From Panopea generosa (Eukaryota > Mollusca > Bivalvia > Adapedonta > Hiatellidae): a DNA stretch of 64,000 nucleotides. The notes below the pieces were generated by a model, which was not told the DNA's origin, ran no database searches, and was given only the letters and a program-made list of their open reading frames with translations. The position numbers and the translations under genes are program-made. The stretch is taken from positions 24,953,184-25,017,183 of the forward strand of contig CM055896.1 in NCBI GenBank assembly GCA_029582155.1, written 5' to 3'. Position 1 is the first letter of the stretch. Every line of letters starts with the position of its first letter. Shown one piece after another: positions 58,160-64,000 of the stretch.

Positions 58160-59075
58160 TCAAACATTTTTAAAGTGGAAAGAGCATTCCAGTTGCAGAT
58201 ACCCTTTCCAGGAACTACCTTACAGACACATACCCAGAGTTGTCTGATGGACTTGATGAACTTGTTCATACTAGATCAAGTATAAACATGAGCAACCTGG
58301 AAAATGTTAAAGAGGTGACAGACAATGATGCACAGTGCTGTACTCTTAACCGACTCATACTTGGCGGTTGGCCAGACTTAAGAAAAGACTGTCCATCCAT
58401 GGTTCTTGAATACTAGAACCACAGAGACGATCTGTCTGTAATTGATGACATCATCTTCAAAGGTGAAATAATTGTCATTCCAAACAGTTTGCGTAAATCA
58501 ATAATAGAAGCAGTACATGTAGGTCATATGGGTGTTGATAAATGCACAAAGTGTGCACGTGATGTGATGTTTTAGCCTGGTTTGACAAAAAGTATAACTG
58601 AACTTGTTTTGCAGTGTGACACTCGCCTCACACTCAGAAATGCAAACACTAAGGAACCAAGGAAGCCACACCCAATACCTGACCCATGGCAAGGTGTTGC
58701 CACTGATATATGTACACTCGACAACGCTGACTATTTAGTCAACGTTGACTATTATAGTCGATTCTATGAGTTGGACAAACTGCCTGACAAAAAAAGTGTG
58801 ACAGTAATTCGCAAACTTAAATCACATTTTGCAAGACATGGCATTTGCCAAAGGTTGGTAAGAGACAAGGGTCCACATTTTTCATCCGAGCAATTCACAA
58901 ATTTTGCACGCGAATGAAGTTTCAGCATACTACCTGTAGTCCACTGTATGCCCAATCCAAAGATCTTCAGGAGAAATTAGTATGGATGGTCAAACGTATA
59001 CTGGTACTGCACAAATCCATAAATGACAATAAAAATCCGTACTTGGCTATACTAGGGTATAGAAATACTCCATAA
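58160..59075 (+). pseudogene. Ty3/gypsy retrotransposon: integrase
   Basis: After a degraded lead-in (58180-58470), an HHCC-type zinc-binding region reads IIEAVHVGHMGVDKCTKC (58505-58560), then LVLQCDTR, where the final Cys position survives. The catalytic core begins DPWQGVATDICTLD (first Asp) and reads VNVDYYSRFYELDKLP, then RDKGPHFSSEQFTNFARE, the second Asp block. A stop at 58915-58917 and a frameshift follow. The next block, NPYLAILGYRNTP, ends at 59075. There the coding sequence dissolves into a 43-bp tandem array, and neither the C-terminus nor a 3' LTR is seen. Confidence 0.88.
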
Positions 59076-61219
59076 GGCTCCATACTTGGCTATACTAGGG
59101 TATAGAAATACTCCATAAGGATCCGTACTTGACTATACTAGGGTATAGAAATACTCCATAAGGCTCCATACTTGGCTATACTAGGGTATAGAAATACTCC
59201 ATAAGGCTCCATACTTGGCTATACTAGGGTATAGAAATACTCCATACGGATCCGTACTTGACTATACTAGAGTATATAAATACTCCATAAAGCTAAATAC
59301 TTGGCTATACTAGAGTACAGAAATGCTCAATAAGGATTCATGCTTGGCTAATCTAGAGTATAGAAATACACAATAAGGATTCGTACTTGGCCATACTAGA
59401 GTATAGAAATACTCCATAAGGATCCATAATTGGCTATACTAGAGTATACAAATACTCCATAAGATTCCATACTTGGCTATACTAGAGTATAGAAATACTC
59501 TATAAGGCTCCATACGTGGCTATACTAGATTCCAGAAATACTCTATAAGGCTCCGTACTTGGCTATACTAGAGTATAGAAATACTCAATAAAGATCCGTA
59601 CTTGGCTATACTAGGGTATAGAAATACTCAATAAGGATCCGTACTCCGCTATACTAGAGTATAAAAAAACTCAGTAAGACTCCATACTTGGCTATACTAG
59701 GGTACAGAAAAGCTCAATAAGGATCCGTACTTGGCTATATTAGAGTATAGAAATACTCCATAAGGCTCCATACTTGGCTATACTAGAGTATAGAAATACT
59801 CCATAAGGCTCCATACTTGGCTATACTAAAGTATAGAAATACTCCATAAGGCTCCATACTTGGCTATACTAAAGTATAGAAATACTCCATAAGACTCCGT
59901 ACTTGACTATACTAGGGTATATATATAATGAGTATACAAATACACAATAAGGATCCATACTTGGCTATACTAAAGTATAGAAATACTCAATAAGGATCAG
60001 TACTTGGCTATACTAGAGTATAGAAATACTCTATAAGGCTCCGTACTTGGCTATACTAGAGTATAGAAATACTCAATAAAACTCTGTACTTGGCTATCTT
60101 AGGGTATAGAAATACTCAATAAGACTCCGTACTTGGCTATACTAGGGTATAGAAATACTCAATAAGGATCCATACTTGGCTATACTAGGGTATAGAAATA
60201 CTCCATAAGGATCCGTACTTGGCTATACTAGAGTTTAGAAATACTCCATAAGGATCCATACTTGGCTATAGTAGAGTATAGAAATACTCAAACAGGATCC
60301 ATACTTGGCTATACTAGAGTATAGAAATACTCTATAAGGCTCCGTACTTGGCTATACTAGAGTATAGAAATACTCAATAAGACTCTGTACTTGGCTATAG
60401 TAGAGTATAAAAATACTCAAACAGGATCCATATTTGGCTATACTAGTGTAAAAATTACTCCATAAGACTCCATACTTGGCTATACTAGGGTATAGAAATA
60501 CTCCATAAGGATCCGTACTTGGCTATACTAGAGTTTAAAAATACTCCATAAGGATCCATACTTGGCTATAGTAGAGTATAGAAATACTCAAACAGGATCC
60601 ATACTCGACTATACTAGAGTATAGAAAAACTCCATAAGGCTCCGTACTTGGGTATACTAGGGTATAGAAATACTCAATAAGGATCCTTACTTGGCTATAC
60701 TAGAGTATAGAAATACACCATAACAATCCATACTTGGCTATAGTAGGGTAAAGAAATACTCAATAAAGATCCATACATGGCTATACTATAGTATAGAAAT
60801 ACTCCATAAGGCTCCCTACTTGGCTGTACTAGAGTACAGAAATACTCAATAAGGATCCGTACTTGGCTATACTAGAGTATAGAAATATTCAAACAGGATC
60901 AGTACTTGGCTATACTAGGGTATAGAAATACTCAATAAGGATTCGTACTCGGCTCTACTAGAGTATAGAAATACTCCATATTAAAGGCTCAATACTTGGC
61001 TATACTATGGTATAGAAATACTCAATAAGGATTTGTACTCGGCTATACTAGAGTATACAAATACTCCATAAGGATCAGTACTCGGCTATACTAGGATATA
61101 GAAATACTCAATAAGGATCCGTACTTGGATATACTGAGTATAGAAATACTCAATAAGGATCCGTACTTGGCTTTACTAGAGTATAGAAATACTCCATAAG
61201 GATCAGTACTTGGCTATAA
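59040..61219 (+). repeat. 43-bp minisatellite derived from integrase coding sequence
   Basis: About 50 units start TACTTGGCTATACTAGGGTA and continue TAGAAATACTCCATAAGGCTCCA. The first unit overlaps the last readable integrase codons (YLAILGYRNTP), so the seed is retrotransposon coding DNA. Starts at 59040 and 59083 give the 43-base period, which is not a multiple of three. Many units contain CTATACT-AG-AGTATAG, a 7-bp hairpin. Unit variants (GGATCCGT versus GGCTCCAT; CTCAATA versus CTCCATA) alternate along the array. Confidence 0.95.
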
Positions 61220-61320
61220 AAATTATGGGGCGGGTGGGGAGGAAAATCTATCAATTAATTTATTATGGCGTTAATAAAATAAGATAAAAAATTAAAAAAT
61301 TACCCCCAAAAGCAGGCCAA

Positions 61321-61844
61321 ATTTACCCCTATGATCATGGTTTTGAACAAATTTGAGAGAGGACAACAAACATACCCTATTTATCAAACATCTAAGCTCA
61401 ACGCCTCATACTAAAAACTTTAACCTGATAAAAAACAAAATGTGTAAGTTTAAAAGGGGAACAATTCTGTCAAAATGCAATCAAGAGTTATGATTCTTGT
61501 CTCTATGACTTTCCTAGAGGTTGATTAACACACATGTGAAGTTTCATTCATGTCCAATGATAAGTTGATGAAAAAAGTACCAACTCAAAAACTTTAACCT
61601 GCTCAAAATCTCTAACCAAATTTTCTAAGTCCAAATAGGCCATAACTCTAAAAATACAACCCAGATTCATGGTTCTCATCTCTGTGCATTCCATTGATGA
61701 TGCTGAACACATGTATGTGAAATTTCATTCATATCCAATGAGTGGTTGCATAGATATATTACCTGATAAAAAACTTTAACCAGAAAAATCAACCGCACTG
61801 CCTGGGCGAGTACAATAGCCCCCTATTCTACGAATAGTTGAGCT
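61321..61844 (+). mobile_element. Element E, copy 2, 3' part
   Basis: 'ggttttgaacaaatttgaga' and the ending 'tgggcgagtacaatagcccc' with GTTGAGCT match the element ending at 1278 (compare 958-985 and 1238-1278). Here it is followed by AAGAGAC rather than AAAAAT. There is no coding sequence. Confidence 0.7.
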
Positions 61845-62129
61845 AAGAGACTGCTTCCAATATAAGTAAGAAAGTTATTTTATGATATAGACCTGAAAAA
61901 ATGTGTTTCTATCTATGTACATTTTTCAGTTTAAATAAAACTGGCGGTGTCAAAGTTTTTCGTTACCCTCGCGCTTTGATACTAGTCATTTTGGCAAGCA
62001 GGATAAGCGATTAAATAAGTATCCAGTGGACAGCATCGGCAGAGTCATTACTTCTCCCAGTGCTGCACCACTGGCTGGATAAGATAATTAAGTAGATAAG
62101 TCGCTTCAGGTCTTAGTCGATTCTTGGAG

Positions 62130-62290
62130 ATGAAGATTTAGATTAGTCGGTTGAATTCCCGTTGTAGAGTTGAAGTCCCAGTGTGGGTATTGCCATAATG
62201 TTGTATGTTGCAACGCTGGTTAATGGTCTCTTGTTGACATCAAAAACGATCCTGTCTAGGGCCACGTTAAAAGCATAAAATCAATGATAT
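62130..62290 (+). mobile_element. Probable SINE fragment
   Basis: 'tcggttgaattcccgttgta' resembles a B box. The text 'gtctagggccacgttaaaag' near 62260 is a 3' end common in tRNA-derived animal SINEs. The 5' part is not recognisable. Confidence 0.4.
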
Positions 62291-62299
62291 TTTAAAAGA

Positions 62300-62332
62300 G
62301 ATGTCTCTACAAATCAACAAAGTAGAGACATC
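62300..62332. repeat. Perfect 11-bp hairpin
   Basis: GATGTCTCTAC (62300-62310) is perfectly inverted at 62322-62332 around an 11-base loop. It may be the 5' hairpin of another short element; no matching end was found. Confidence 0.7.
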
Positions 62333-62960
62333 CGTCACGGTTGTAAGAACCGCTCATCATCCATCTATCCGTCATACATGATCTAAAATAATCACAAAGT
62401 TGACCCACTTTGAAGACTGGAGCGAAGTTTCATACGTCCTTTCATCTCGGCAGTCACTTGTAGAGTGAAATAAAACCTCAACAAACACTAAGTTTGTTTA
62501 CTAATATAAATTTCAAACACGTTTGCTGAAAACTGATGCAATACAAGTCAAGGTCAAAAGTTATAAAAAGATTTTGCTTGAGCATGTCAGAAACTATAGA
62601 GGTTCCGGATGAGAGACCTTATAGATCTTTTTTTTTTAAAATGAGTTTGAAATTAGCACAGGACCACATTTAAATGTAGAATAAAAATAAGTAAATAGTT
62701 GAAAAAGTTTGTTATAAGAAGTGGATATATAAAGATGCATTAATAAAGTATAAAATAAAAAATAATATCTTTTTTAAAAATCAGTATTTTTATTTGGTTA
62801 CTATGATTTTTGAAAAAAATAAAATTAGAAAAATTAAAAAATCTCATGTTGTTCAGTGAATTGATAGTGTTATGGAATAAACCATCGAGAAATATTTATT
62901 TATCTTAAATGTAAGCGCAGTTTTATCTGCTTTCATTTATTTGAACTTTTGCAATCTTTT
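62333..62960. other. No gene recognised
   Basis: AT-rich sequence with no open frames of note and no clear repeat. Confidence 0.4.
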
Positions 62961-62965
62961 GCAAA

Positions 62966-63080
62966 AAGTGGGGCCGGATTGACCATGCTAAATGGGGCCG
63001 GATTGTCCAGGTGACGGATTGTCCAGGGGCCGGATTCTCCATGGCCGTTTTGGAGTGGGGCCGGATTGTCCAGGTTCCTT
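62966..63080 (+). repeat. Local GGGGCCGGATTGTCC repeats
   Basis: GGGGCCGGATTG-type words occur near 62970, 62995, 63026 and 63057, with 'gacggattgtccagg' near 63014, at irregular spacing of 17-31 bases. This GC-rich patch stands out in AT-rich surroundings. The frame at 62992-63186 is a translation of it. Confidence 0.7.
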
Positions 63081-63409
63081 TTGTAGGATATATATTTGGT
63101 CACCGTGTTCTAACGTGAATGGTGAAGTCAACGGGCATTATTTTGTTATCTTTTTGGTAAAAAATACTTATTTGATAGTTATTTAAACGTTATATACAAG
63201 CATTCAGTGCCAAGATCAGTTTTGCATTGAAATATTTAGTGGCGATTCTTAAGTGATCAAAACCGGTAACACCATCATAATTATAGCCCCAGTTCGTTCA
63301 ACGACCATAACGTGTTCTCATCTATCATCTTCTTGCTGTATATTGGATTATCACACCTGCTTAATTGGCATGCCACATAACACTATACTAATTTTAAGTC
63401 GTCTATAGG

Positions 63410-63490
63410 TCGTCTACCTTAATTTTGTGTTGAAAACAGGTAGTGGTAAAAAAAAACTATCTGTTTTCAACACAAAATTTAGGTAGACGA
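63410..63490. repeat. Foldback hairpin with 34-bp arms
   Basis: 63410-63443 and 63457-63490 are inverted copies with two mismatches around a 13-base A-rich loop. The core is TTTTGTGTTGAAAACAG paired with CTGTTTTCAACACAAAA. It is almost pure stem-loop, so either a foldback element or a potential structured RNA. Confidence 0.9.
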
Positions 63491-63703
63491 ACCGGTAGGT
63501 TGACGAAACCACTGTCACCCATATGATAACCTTAAGACATACACGTGCTCCCAACGTTTTCGGCTAAATCTCTGGTTGTCAGGTAAAATAAACAAATTGA
63601 AATAATAAATGTGACTAAGATATACAAAACTGAGCAGGACGTAGTGCCAAAACACGATGGATGGAAGCAAAATATATAATAGCTACTGGTACCTGGGAAA
63701 TCC

Positions 63704-63860
63704 CTGGGCTGCGTTCAGTTCGGTCAAACGTTTGATAACGTTAGCTAACAAATTTTGCTGGACACTGGCCCAACCTCACATTAGCACGCAGTACGTGTTA
63801 ATTTTTGGGAACCAGGCATTAATTGTGTTTGCTGTTTAACGGTGCTGAACGCAGCCCTGG
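63704..63860. mobile_element. MITE, copy 2
   Basis: This is an inverse-orientation copy of 26288-26442. The outer ends CTGGGCTGCGTTCAG and CTGAACGCAGCCCTGG are inverted repeats, and the interior aligns throughout. The frame at 63657-63839 is a by-product. Confidence 0.8.
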
Positions 63861-64000
63861 TCTGAGGCATAGTACCACCATTGCAAAAAGGAAGTGCTTC
63901 CGTGGGTATAATGGCGATTATAAATAATCCTCAATTCTTCTTCTTTAAAAATGCATTTTCCTTATTATAATGCTCATTTTTTTATTTGAATGGCATTATT

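Overview
This is an AT-rich, repeat-dominated stretch of animal genome. I infer a mollusc, most likely a bivalve. The grounds are intron-split coding, tRNA-derived SINEs ending in (CAA)n or (ATTC)n, many short mobile elements with tandemly repeated cores, and degraded hAT, Tc1 and Ty3/gypsy copies. There are no bacterial operons, rRNA genes or CRISPR arrays, and almost all long open frames lie inside repeats.

One host gene can be assembled. It is a folate-receptor family gene on the minus strand, in four coding exons that read from right to left: 50032-49850, 42277-42089, 12559-12421 and 1608-1313. Splice phases (0, 0, 1) agree exactly. The predicted product is 268 residues with a signal peptide and the sixteen-cysteine pattern of vertebrate folate receptors. 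The coding sequence is about 0.8 kb spread over about 48.7 kb, and the introns are filled with mobile elements. The splice acceptor and start-codon segment of exon 1 is tandemly duplicated.

Layout by region. 1-1278: 3' part of a repeat element. 1313-1608: exon 4. 1618-8720: an array of a 50-bp minisatellite, split by an inserted element (3171-4890). 8727-12052: a TA-flanked element with inverted ends, itself inserted in the minisatellite. 12421-12559: exon 3. 13131-20453: a 7.3-kb element with 26-bp perfect inverted ends, carrying a tandem duplication of about 1.95 kb. 20500-24278: nested repeat elements. 24278-25912: hAT transposase pseudogene. 26288-31600: MITE, SINEs and nested elements. 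32890-34400 and 40375-41630: arrays of a roughly 300-bp repeat in opposite orientations. 36287-37830 and 42453-45714: copies of one element family. 42089-42277: exon 2. 46814-53300: composite elements around exon 1 and a Tc1 pseudogene. 53842-59075: a broken Ty3/gypsy retrotransposon, interrupted by other elements. 59040-61219: a 43-bp minisatellite that grew out of the retrotransposon integrase. 61321-64000: element ends, foldbacks and a second MITE copy.

Two themes recur. First, several sequence-unrelated element families share the same termini: ACAAG plus a subterminal hairpin at one end, and a hairpin plus GAGCT abutting an A-run at the other. In three nested cases the empty site can be reconstructed, and insertion was clean, next to an A-run and without target duplication. 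Second, arrays in the introns repeat motifs that match animal transcription-factor sites (TGATAAG; TGACCTTGACCTTTGA). Any regulatory role is only a hypothesis.
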